Source of the DNA: Polyangiaceae bacterium | Lineage (GTDB): Bacteria; Myxococcota_A; Polyangia; Polyangiales; Polyangiaceae | Direction: 5' to 3' | Assembly (NCBI GenBank): GCA_020633235.1 | Contig: JACKEA010000002.1 | Location: forward strand, 1,178,001 to 1,242,000 | Length of the DNA stretch: 64,000 nt | Shown here: in pieces, positions 46,059-53,957 of the stretch | Position numbering within the stretch: the first letter of the stretch is position 1 | How the letters are laid out: every line of letters begins with the position of its first letter | The notes under the pieces: generated by a model | The model's database searches: none | Seen by the model: the letters and a program-made list of their open reading frames with translations, nothing else | What the model was told of the DNA's origin: nothing | Made by a program: the position numbers and the translations under genes

Positions 46059-47902
46059 CGTCCGCTCTCCCACCACTTGGCGTTCTCGGGCAACGCACGC
46101 TTGGTATTGCTGCCGCAGTGAACCTCACCGTCCAAGCGGTGGTAGAGGTCCCAGTCCTCGATCCAGTCGATCGTGATGCCGTGCTTGCCGAACTCGGTTT
46201 CCAGCTGCTCGGCGAAGGGGTCCTTGCCGTTCACGATGGGGCCGTGGGTCTTGGGCGCCCCGAAGTGGGCGTCGCCCAAGGAGATGCCGTTCACGGTGCC
46301 CGGCTGGTACGCCACGGAGTAGCCGTAGGCGGTCCAGTGCAGGAAGGGCACGGGGATGACGTCGGCGTCCGTGATGCCCACTTCCTTCTTGAAGACGTCC
46401 ATCTGGCCGTCCACTTCCACCACCGCCTTGGCGCTCTCGCCCATCACGTCGGTGTCGTTGAGCACGTCTTGGACGGTGACCTGGGCCGGCTCCGTGCCGG
46501 TGTCCGTGTACCACTTCTGGCCCTCGAACATGAGCACGCCGCCCTGCCCTTGGCTCACCAGATCTTCGAGCATCTTCTTGGCCATGGCGGCATCGTTGAC
46601 CGCCATGCCCCAGCCGCGGGCGTTGTCCATCTTCACGAAGCTGATGGTCTCGTCCACGTGGCCCACGAGCAGCCAGGAGGTGTCCACGTTGAGGATCGGC
46701 TGCACCGCTTGCGCGTCGAGCATCTTCTGCATCAGCGGATCCGGGTGGAACGAGGCGACGGAACCGCGGAACACGCGTCCCATCGGGTAGCTCTCGCCGT
46801 TGTACTCGTAGGGCGGGATGGTCTCGGTGTTCCCGTAGGAGTTCAGCGAGTCCATGCTGCCGTCGTGGTTCGGGTCGTAAGACGGCGTCAGGCCTGCCGT
46901 GTCCTGCCCGTGGAACGCCGCGTACACCTCACGGCCGGCTTGGCGCAGCTTCTTTCCGCTCTCCACGTTGACCGACCGCATGAAGACGTCGATCGTGTGC
47001 TGCTCGCCGTTCGGCGCCGGCATGCTGGTCCAACCGATCTCCATCCAGTCCTGGGTCCACTGGTCGCCCACCGCGTGCTCGCTCATGCCGTCGGGCACTC
47101 CCGCGGCTTCCGTGGCGGCCTTCAGATCCTGACGAAACACCGTGGACCCGGGGGAGAACTGGCCGGCGTCCGTGACGTAGGTCTGCACCGGCTTCTGCAG
47201 GTGGTGCGAGAGGAGCAGCGGCGCGATGCGCAGCACCACGCTGTCCGACCCGTCTTGGTAGTCGCCACCGCCCGGCGCGCGCCCGGCGTCCATGTCCAAC
47301 TGGAAGTGGGCCATGCCATCCCAGGCGTCCTTGTCCCGCAGGATGTCCTTGCCCTCGATGGCGAGCTCCACGCCGGCGCGGATCTCCGCCGGCGTGAGCA
47401 CCAGCGGGAAGCCGACGGCGTCCCAATTGCCGCCGTTGTTCTTGAACACCCGCACGTAGTTGGCGGCGGGGTCCTGCAACGTGATCTGAGCGCTGGCGTC
47501 GTCCGGAGCCTCGGGCCAGGGCTTCACCACCATGCGCGCCATGTCCAAGAGGTCGCTCTCGCCGTTCACGATGTCGTCTGCACCGTCGTAACAGCTGGCC
47601 AGCTCCGCGTCCGACAGGCTCGCCGTCTCTGCGCCCTTGGGGCAGCGATAGGAGTCGTCGTCCACGTTCGCCAGGAAGATGGCGCCGTTGGTCGCGGTCC
47701 AGGTGTCTTCGCCTTCGTCCTCCGTGGCGTCGTCCAGGTCGATCACACCGTTGCGGTTGTTGTCGACGCGCAGATCGATCACCGGCGTGGGCAGATTGCC
47801 CGAACCGCCGGATCCACCACCGCCACCGCTACTGTCGCTTCCGCACCCTGCGACTGCGACCAGCGCGATGGCGCTCACCCACCACACTCTTACGTTTCTC
47901 AT
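46055..47902 (-). CDS. Protein-arginine deiminase (animal PAD type), putative lipoprotein
   Basis: A lipobox (VAVAGC) and Gly/Ser linker lead to a segment matching the PAD middle domain: an Asp/Asn-rich calcium loop (DLRVDNNRNGVIDLDD) and GAIFLANVDDD. The catalytic domain follows with Asp285 in WTQDWMEIGW, His415 and Asp417 in VGHVDETISF and nucleophile Cys596 in GEVHCGSN, 19 residues from the end of a 615-residue protein. I recall human PAD4 having the same residues (Asp350, His471, Asp473, Cys645) and the same distance from Cys to C-terminus. It should convert peptidyl-arginine to citrulline in a calcium-dependent way, outside the cytoplasm. The cupredoxin-like N domain of animal PADs is missing. 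Confidence 0.9.
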   Translation of the reverse strand: MRNVRVWWVSAIALVAVAGCGSDSSGGGGGSGGSGNLPTPVIDLRVDNNRNGVIDLDDATEDEGEDTWTATNGAIFLANVDDDSYRCPKGAETASLSDAELASCYDGADDIVNGESDLLDMARMVVKPWPEAPDDASAQITLQDPAANYVRVFKNNGGNWDAVGFPLVLTPAEIRAGVELAIEGKDILRDKDAWDGMAHFQLDMDAGRAPGGGDYQDGSDSVVLRIAPLLLSHHLQKPVQTYVTDAGQFSPGSTVFRQDLKAATEAAGVPDGMSEHAVGDQWTQDWMEIGWTSMPAPNGEQHTIDVFMRSVNVESGKKLRQAGREVYAAFHGQDTAGLTPSYDPNHDGSMDSLNSYGNTETIPPYEYNGESYPMGRVFRGSVASFHPDPLMQKMLDAQAVQPILNVDTSWLLVGHVDETISFVKMDNARGWGMAVNDAAMAKKMLEDLVSQGQGGVLMFEGQKWYTDTGTEPAQVTVQDVLNDTDVMGESAKAVVEVDGQMDVFKKEVGITDADVIPVPFLHWTAYGYSVAYQPGTVNGISLGDAHFGAPKTHGPIVNGKDPFAEQLETEFGKHGITIDWIEDWDLYHRLDGEVHCGSNTKRALPENAKWWESGR

Positions 47903-48032
47903 CGTTGCTCCCAAGCGATTCGATTGCCCTGCCGCCCCCCGGTCGGCGCCGGGAGTCTAGCCGAAAGGGCGGACCCGCGCCCCTCGCCCAAAAAGTGCAT
48001 TCCCACCCCATGATTTCCGACAATACTGGCGC

Positions 48033-49367
48033 ATGGTCTGGCGGTCCTACAAGGAACGGGTCGCGAGCCTTGCACAACGCGTCGTGGATGCGCAGCGGCC
48101 GATCCGAATACTCAACACGTTGGTGTGGCCCCCGGAGGTGGCGGAGCGCTTCTTCGCGCAGCGCTGTCGTGAGCTTCCGGAGGTCACCGAAGCGCACTAC
48201 CAAGCGGTGGCCCTCGGCTTCGATCCCCAAGACAAGACGGAAGAGTTCGCGGCCATCGTGCGCGAGGTGGAGCGTGACTTGGGTAAGGACGACGCCATTG
48301 CCGGCGTGCTCGCCACCACCGCGCGACAGTACGCCCGGGTTGCCGAGATGCTCGCCGCCCGCGGCACGCGTCGCTTCTACGAGCTGAGCCGCGAGCTGTA
48401 TGGATCCGCCCGGGATCCGCTGGCCGGCGGTAAGCGCAGCGTGCGCGAGTTCGCCGTCGAGATGTATCAGCTGCTCACCAACCTGGACGACGACGATCTG
48501 GGCCCCATCCCCCGCCGAGACATCCCGGCGGAGCGCGCCGTGACGTTGTTGAACGATCGCTTGAGCGCGTACTTCGGCGACGGCGTGGTGCGCGTGATGT
48601 TGGACGACGGCATCGTGGCGGACGCCGCCGCGGGCAGCGACTACGTGAAGCTCCGGCAAGGCGCGCTGTTCAGCGAGCGCGACATCGCCGTGCTCGAGGT
48701 CCACGAGGGCTGGGCGCATCTGGCCACCAGCCTGAACGGCCAGCGCCAACCGGTCGCACGCTGGCTTTCCAAGGGGCCGCCGCGCACGGCCGCCGCCCAA
48801 GAAGGCCTCGCGGCACTGCTCGAGGTGCTCACCTTGAAGAGCCACCCCACCCGGGCGCGTCGCTTGAACGACCGCGTACTGGCGGTGGACAAGGCGGAAG
48901 ACGGCGCCAGCTTCCTCGAGGTGTTCGAGTGGTTCCGCACCGAGGGCTACGCGGAAGACGTGTGCTTCTGGAACACCCAGCGCGTGTTCCGCGGGGGTGT
49001 GCTCGACGGCGGCGCACCGTTCACGAAGGACATCGTGTACACCCGCGGCATCGTGGAAAATTACGAGTTCTTGCGGCGAGCGATCGCCGCCGGACGCGCG
49101 GATCTGGTGCGCTGGTTGTTCGTGGGCAAGGTGCACCTGGACGACGTGGCGGTGCTGGCGGGCAGAGCCCACGAAGGAGTGGTGGTGGCCCCCACGTACG
49201 TGCCCGAGATGTTCCGCGACCTCCGGGGCTTGTCCATCTGGCTGGGGGTCAGCACCTTCTGGGGCCGACTGGGCGACGGCCTCGGTCGGGCTCGGGAAAG
49301 CGCCGACACGACCCCACCCACACCCACCCCGCCGGTGCTCATGGAACGGCGAAAACGCCGCAATTGA
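48033..49367 (+). CDS. DUF1704 (QEGLA) metallopeptidase-like protein, MATCAP-related
   Basis: This 444-residue protein has the motif HEGWAH (His224, Glu225, His229; HExxxH zinc site) and QEGLA (from Gln256), the defining marks of DUF1704, named flavohaemoglobin expression-modulating QEGLA proteins. The same fold and motif occur in the eukaryotic tubulin tyrosine carboxypeptidase MATCAP, so a zinc carboxypeptidase activity is plausible. There is no signal peptide. It is divergent from the protein-arginine deiminase with 130 bp between starts. The Pro/Thr-rich tail (TTPPTPTPP) looks disordered. Confidence 0.88.
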   Translation: MVWRSYKERVASLAQRVVDAQRPIRILNTLVWPPEVAERFFAQRCRELPEVTEAHYQAVALGFDPQDKTEEFAAIVREVERDLGKDDAIAGVLATTARQYARVAEMLAARGTRRFYELSRELYGSARDPLAGGKRSVREFAVEMYQLLTNLDDDDLGPIPRRDIPAERAVTLLNDRLSAYFGDGVVRVMLDDGIVADAAAGSDYVKLRQGALFSERDIAVLEVHEGWAHLATSLNGQRQPVARWLSKGPPRTAAAQEGLAALLEVLTLKSHPTRARRLNDRVLAVDKAEDGASFLEVFEWFRTEGYAEDVCFWNTQRVFRGGVLDGGAPFTKDIVYTRGIVENYEFLRRAIAAGRADLVRWLFVGKVHLDDVAVLAGRAHEGVVVAPTYVPEMFRDLRGLSIWLGVSTFWGRLGDGLGRARESADTTPPTPTPPVLMERRKRRN

Positions 49368-49417
49368 GGGGCCTTGCCGCGGCGGGGATTTGACGCGAAA
49401 ATTAGGGTGTTTAGTCG

Positions 49418-50827
49418 ATGAACGAAGCCCCACACCCCGCGCAGGAGGAGGGAGCCGAGCGCTACCAATCCGGTGAGATCATCGCCGGCAAGTACCGGCT
49501 GGTGCGCCCGTTGGGGGCCGGTGGTGTCGGCCGGGTGTGGGTGGCGCACAACACCGTGCTCGACGTCCACGTCGGATTGAAGCTGATCCACGGGGACGCT
49601 CCAGGCACCAGCCCCGTCCACGCCGAGCGCCTGCTGCAAGAGGCGCGGGCGGCGGCCAAGCTCCGGCACCCGGCCATTTGCCGCGTGTTCGACTTCGGCA
49701 AGACGGACCTCGACGACCCCTTCGTGGTGATGGAGCTGCTCCACGGCGAGACCCTGCGCTCGGTCCTGGCGCGGGAATCCCGAGTCCCCGCGCTGCGCGC
49801 GGTGCAGACCCTGCTCCCCATCGCCGACGCCCTGGGCGCGGCACATGCCCAGGGCATCGTGCACCGCGACGTCAAGCCGGAGAACGTGTTCTTGGCGGTG
49901 GAGGAGTCGGACCGGCTTCAGCCCAAGCTGCTCGACTTCGGCATCGCCCGCATGGAAGCGACCTCCCGCAAGCTCACGCTGCAGGGCGTGGTGCTCGGAA
50001 CCCCGGACTACATGTCGCCGGAGCAGGCCCGGGGCGAGATGGAGGTCGACGAGCGTAGCGACGTATGGAGCTTGTGCGTCGTACTCTACGAGCTCCTGAC
50101 CGGCAGCGTGCCTTTCGACGAAGACAACTACAACGCGCTGCTCTGGGCCATCAGCCACGAGGAGCCGCGACCCACGACGGAGCTCGCCGCCGGCGACGCG
50201 GAGCTGTGGGCAATCCTGTCGCGAGGTCTGACCAAAGATCGCGAGGACCGTTGGGTCTCCGTCCGCGCCCTGGGCGAGTCCCTCGCCAGTTGGCTGTCCC
50301 ACCATGGGATGACGGAAGACGTGAGCGGCAAGTCGCTGCGCTCGTGGTTCGACGGCGGCGAGGCGCCCGCGCCGAGCCTGCGCGGCGCAGAGCTCCCCAG
50401 CGCCTCGGAGAATCTGCCCACCCTGCCGCCGCCGTCATCCGACACCACCGGGCAGCTCGGAAGCCTGGCGACGCCGCTGCAAGAGAAGAGCGGCCGCCGA
50501 CGCACCTTGGTCGGCGCCGGTGCCATCGCGGTGCTCTTGCTCGTCGCCGGCGCCATCGCCATCAGCACCCGTGCGCCGGCGGAAACTGCGCCCCCCTCGG
50601 CTCCGCCCCAAGCTCCGACGTTGGCGGCCGCCCCCCTCGCGGCGCCCGCCGAGCCCGCAACAACGGCTGCCAGCGCCGATGCAGTGGAGGACTCCGGTGC
50701 GGAGGCCCCCAAAGCAGCGGCACCCGCAGCGCAGAAAACCCTCAAGCCCAAGCTGGGTCGCCCCTTGCCCCGCGCCTCTGGTAAGAAGTCACCAGCGGAT
50801 CGCAAGGGCTATGATTTCGGGTTCTGA
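49418..50827 (+). CDS. Membrane Ser/Thr protein kinase
   Basis: The kinase domain (about residues 22-290) has GAGGVGRVW, GLKLIHG, HRDVKPENVFL, DFGIARM and YMSPEQ. It is closely similar to the kinase at 22533, including the tail region DVSGKSLRSWF. A transmembrane helix (about residues 360-385, ALARR-free VGAGAIAVLLLVAGAIA) precedes an Ala/Pro-rich outer stretch with no folded domain evident. It heads a four-gene operon with a PEGA/TPR protein, a small lipoprotein and ArsC, all overlapping. Confidence 0.92.
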   Translation: MNEAPHPAQEEGAERYQSGEIIAGKYRLVRPLGAGGVGRVWVAHNTVLDVHVGLKLIHGDAPGTSPVHAERLLQEARAAAKLRHPAICRVFDFGKTDLDDPFVVMELLHGETLRSVLARESRVPALRAVQTLLPIADALGAAHAQGIVHRDVKPENVFLAVEESDRLQPKLLDFGIARMEATSRKLTLQGVVLGTPDYMSPEQARGEMEVDERSDVWSLCVVLYELLTGSVPFDEDNYNALLWAISHEEPRPTTELAAGDAELWAILSRGLTKDREDRWVSVRALGESLASWLSHHGMTEDVSGKSLRSWFDGGEAPAPSLRGAELPSASENLPTLPPPSSDTTGQLGSLATPLQEKSGRRRTLVGAGAIAVLLLVAGAIAISTRAPAETAPPSAPPQAPTLAAAPLAAPAEPATTAASADAVEDSGAEAPKAAAPAAQKTLKPKLGRPLPRASGKKSPADRKGYDFGF

Positions 50828-51764
50828 GCTCCAATTTCGCGTGGGCGTGAGAAAAGCTCGGAGGTCCATCGCGATCTTGCTGCTCTTGGGCTCCGCGGCA
50901 GCCCACGCCACGCCGGTGGACGACCGCACGCGCGCCGCCGCGCGGCAGCTGGCGCAAGACGGCGCCGCCGCCTTCGACGCTGGCCAGCTCGGTCGCGCCC
51001 ACGCCTTGCTGCATCGCGCCTACGCCCTGTTCCCGGCCCCCACCATCGCGCTGATGGACGCCCGGGCCCTCGCCGGCCTGGGGCGCTTGGTGGAAGCCGC
51101 CGAACGCTACGAGCTAGCACGCCGCACGGCCATCGATGCCGACGCTCCGGAAGCCTTTCGCGACGCCGTACGCGACGCGAATCGCGAGCTCGCGAAGCTC
51201 CGTCCGCGCATCCCGCTGCTGACCATCCGGGTGCCCGCGCACGACCCAAGCACGATGGAAGTGCGTCTGGACGGCCGCGCCGTACCCGCGCCGCTGATCG
51301 GCGTGCATCAGCCCGTGGATCCCGGAAAGCACGAGGTGACGCTGCTTCGAGATCAGACGACCCTGAGCAAACGCATCGTCGTCCTGGATCAAGGAGAGGA
51401 GCGCGCCATAGTGCTCACCGCCAACGGCGCGCCCGAGGACCCGGGCAGTGCGCAACGCACCTGGGGCTACGTGGCGCTGGGCGTGGGCGGCGCCGGGCTC
51501 ATCACCGGCGTGGCCGCCGGCGTGGTGATGCTGGACAAGAAGTCGAGCCTGGACAGCGCCTGCGACGCCAGCTGTCCGCCCACCGCGCAGAACGACTTGG
51601 ACAGCTTTCGCACCGCACGCACCACGTCCTTCATCGGCTACGGCGTGGGCTTGGCCGGCATCGGGGCCGGCGCCCTGCTGCTGCTCACCGCGCCCTCCGA
51701 GGAGGACGCGCGCCTCGTCCCGCTGCTGGGTCCGGGGCAGGTGGGCCTGAGGGGAACGTTTTGA
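50811..51764 (+). CDS. Exported TPR/PEGA-domain protein
   Basis: A basic N-terminus and signal helix (RRSIAILLLLGSAAAHA) are followed by TPR-like helices (DGAAAFDAGQLGRAHALLH, ALAGLGRLVEAAERYELA). A PEGA-like beta domain follows (MEVRLDGRAVPAPL, VDPGKHEVTLLRD), then two C-terminal hydrophobic helices. PEGA domains in myxobacteria often accompany surface kinases. ATG 50811 overlaps the kinase stop by 17 bp; a GTG near 50840, closer to the signal, is an alternative. The stop overlaps the next TTG start. Confidence 0.8.
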   Translation: MISGSELQFRVGVRKARRSIAILLLLGSAAAHATPVDDRTRAAARQLAQDGAAAFDAGQLGRAHALLHRAYALFPAPTIALMDARALAGLGRLVEAAERYELARRTAIDADAPEAFRDAVRDANRELAKLRPRIPLLTIRVPAHDPSTMEVRLDGRAVPAPLIGVHQPVDPGKHEVTLLRDQTTLSKRIVVLDQGEERAIVLTANGAPEDPGSAQRTWGYVALGVGGAGLITGVAAGVVMLDKKSSLDSACDASCPPTAQNDLDSFRTARTTSFIGYGVGLAGIGAGALLLLTAPSEEDARLVPLLGPGQVGLRGTF

Positions 51765-52075
51765 GGCGCTGGGCTCCGCTGCTGCTTCTTTCGGCGCTCT
51801 CCTGGGGTTGTCCCTTGGCGGTGAGCGACGACTACGAGATCAGCGACCTGAAGGCCGCCGGCGAGAGCTGCAAAGCGGCGAGCGAGTGCTCGAGCGCAGT
51901 GTGCAGTGCCGGCAAGTGCGCCGCTCCAAGCTGCACCGACGGCGTGAAGAACGGCAACGAGAGCGACCGCGACTGCGGCGGCAGCTGCCCGAAGTGTCCC
52001 GACGGCCGCGGCTGCAAGGCGAAGGCCGACTGCGTCAGCGACAACTGCGCTGGCGGGAAGTGTGCACCCAAATGA
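51761..52075 (+). CDS. Small Cys-rich lipoprotein
   Basis: It starts with TTG 51761 overlapping the upstream stop (TTGA). The signal peptide ends in lipobox SWGC. The mature 85 residues hold about 14 cysteines in repeated units such as SCKAASECSSAVCSAGKC and DCVSDNCAGGKC, a knottin-like spacing common in Polyangia surface proteins. A middle motif GVKNGNESDRDCGG resembles the linker of such proteins. Function unknown; disulfide-bonded and extracytoplasmic by inference. Confidence 0.78.
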   Translation: MRRWAPLLLLSALSWGCPLAVSDDYEISDLKAAGESCKAASECSSAVCSAGKCAAPSCTDGVKNGNESDRDCGGSCPKCPDGRGCKAKADCVSDNCAGGKCAPK

Positions 52076-52419
52076 AGAACGTCGTCATCTATCACAACCC
52101 GCGCTGCCAAAAGAGCCGACAGACTCTGTCGCTCTTGCGGGACAACGGCGTGGAGCCGGAGATCGTGGAGTACCTGAAGGATCCACCGAGCCAGAAGCGC
52201 GTGCTCGAGCTCATCGACATGCTGGGCATCGAGCCCCTGGCTCTGGTGCGCAAGAAAGAGAAGGACTTCGCCGCCTCGGGGCTGTCGGCAAAGAGCGACA
52301 AGCGCGCCGTCGCCAAGGCCATCGCGAGTTACCCCGTGCTACTCGAGCGGCCGGTGGTGGTGGTCGGCAAGAAGGCCGCCCTCGGACGACCGCCCGAGCA
52401 GGTGTTGAAGCTCCTCTGA
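52072..52419 (+). CDS. arsC: ArsC-family arsenate reductase-like protein (thioredoxin fold)
   Basis: This 115-residue protein begins VVIYHNPRCQKSRQTL, with the ArsC/Spx CxxS-type site at Cys12. Family Arg residues follow in LVRKKEKDF, LLERPVVVVG and ALGRPPEQVL. The glutaredoxin-coupled ArsC group reduces arsenate through Cys12. No arsR, arsB or acr3 lies nearby; instead it is the last gene of a kinase/PEGA/lipoprotein operon, so a redox or regulatory role is possible. ATG 52072 overlaps the upstream stop by 4 bp. Confidence 0.9.
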   Translation: MKNVVIYHNPRCQKSRQTLSLLRDNGVEPEIVEYLKDPPSQKRVLELIDMLGIEPLALVRKKEKDFAASGLSAKSDKRAVAKAIASYPVLLERPVVVVGKKAALGRPPEQVLKLL

Positions 52420-52420
52420 T

Positions 52421-52444
52421 GTTTGTCGCGGCGGCGCGATCCCC
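52421..52444 (+). repeat. Dispersed intergenic element, copy 8
   Basis: GTTTGTCG then CGGCGGCGCGATCCCC, beginning 1 bp after the arsC stop and in the same direction. It fills most of the 34-bp gap to the convergent repeat-protein gene. Confidence 0.5.
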
Positions 52445-52453
52445 GGCGCGCGC

Positions 52454-53949
52454 CTACTGTGCGACGTAGTAATCCCAGTGCGCGGCGCCCACGGTGGCGT
52501 CGCAGGTGTCCCGCGTGACGAGCAGGGACGGATGGTCCGTCGCTTGCCAGGAGAGCATGCCGTAGTGCACGGCGCCGCTCGCCTTGCCCAAAGCGTCAAA
52601 GCTCACGCCGCAGCGCGCGGCCGGCAAGGAGACGGCGGCGGGCGAGGCGGCGAGCCCGGCGGCGGAGCCGGGATACACGTCCCAGTGACTCTGGCCGACG
52701 GCAGTGTCGCAGTCGTCTTGGCTGACGACCAGATCCGGCGCGCCGTCACAGCTCACGTCCAACAGCGAATAGTGCACCGCGCCGCTGCTCTTTCCCAGGG
52801 CCGTCCAGGGCACCGAGCAGCGCGCGGCGGGCAGCGCGTACGCGCTGGGCGCCGCGGCAAAGCCGCTCGCGCTCCCGCCGTACACGTCCCAGTGCGACGC
52901 GCCGATGGTCCCGTCGCAGTCGTCCTGCACGACGACCAGATCCGGCGCGCCGTCGCCGCCCACGTCCAGCAGCGCGTACTCGAGGGCGCCGGAGCTCCGC
53001 GCGGGCTCGTCGAACTTCACGCCGCAGCGCGCGGCGGGCAGCGCGTACGCGCTGGGCGCCGCGGCAAAGCCGCTCGCGCTCCCGCCGTACACGTCCCAGC
53101 GCGTAGTGCCGACGCTCGCGTCGCAGTCGTCCTGGTGGACGAGCAGGTCCACGCGCGAATCGCCGGTCAGGTCCATGAGCACGTACTCGAGGGCGCCGCT
53201 CGACTTGCCCAGCTCGTCCCAGATCACGCCGCAACGCCCTGCGGGCAGCGCGTACGCGCTGGGCGCCGCGGCGAAGCCGGCGGCACTGCCGGCGTACACG
53301 TCCCAGTGCGTGGCGCCGACGGTCGCGTCGCAGTCGTCCTGCACCACGACCAGATCCGGAAAGCCGTCTCCCGTCGCGTCGAGCAGACCGTACTCCAGCG
53401 CCCCGGAGCTCCGCGCGGGCTTGTCGAACTTCACGCCGCAGCGCGCCGCCGGCAGCGAAAGTGACGTGGGCGCCGCAGCGAGCCCCGCGGCGGAACCGGG
53501 GTACGCGTCCCAGCGGGTGCTGCCGACGTCCGGGTCGCAGTCGTCTTGGGTGACGATCAGATCCGGCGCGCCGTCGCCGGTCAGATCCGAGAGCATGTAC
53601 TCGAGGGCGCCGCTGGCCTTGCCGAGCGCGTCGAAGCTCACGCCGCAGCGCGCTGCGGGGAGCGACAGCGGCGACGGCGCAGCGGAGAACGCCGCGGGCA
53701 CGCCGGGGCGCAGCTGGGCGCGCCGCCGCCGGTGCCGCTTACGCCGCCGCTCTGCCCGCCCTGCCCTCCGCTGGCGGTGCCACCAGCGCCGCCGGTGGCG
53801 CCGCCACCGGTCCCGCTGCCTCCACCGAAGTTGCCGAAGCCGCCCCCGCCGCCGCTGGCGCCCATCCCGCCTCCGCCGCCGCTTCCGCCCCCGCCGCTGC
53901 AGCCGCCCACGGCGAGGAGGGTCGAGAACATCAGTGTTTTCATCTTCAT
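52454..53949 (-). CDS. Gly-rich lipoprotein with six 69-residue repeats; apparent frameshift near 53705
   Basis: From ATG 53949 one frame gives a lipoprotein signal (LLAVGGC) and a long Gly linker ending GGGAPSCAP. At the CCCC run (GGGG at 53705-53708 on plus) coding moves to the next frame and continues PGVPAAFSAAPSPLSLPAARCG. It then runs through six FG-GAP-like repeats to the stop at 52454. Each repeat has LPAARCG, SGALEY, a calcium-loop-like DLTGDGAPDL, QDDCD and WDVY. One missing C would restore a single ~498-residue protein. The repeats likely form a propeller stabilised by disulfides. Sequencing error, phase variation or true loss cannot be told apart here. Confidence 0.7.
52461..53690 (-). 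repeat. Six tandem coding repeats, 207-bp period
   Basis: Anchor sequence GCAGCGCGTA occurs at 52831, 53038 and 53245, exactly 207 bp apart. The outer units are more diverged but keep the length. The three central units share long near-identical stretches, which suggests recent duplication or gene conversion. Confidence 0.8.
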
Positions 53950-53957
53950 GGCGGGCC

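Noticed and set aside
52072..52419. Arsenic resistance operon
   Set aside because: Only the ArsC-like gene is present; no ArsR, efflux pump or other ars gene lies nearby.
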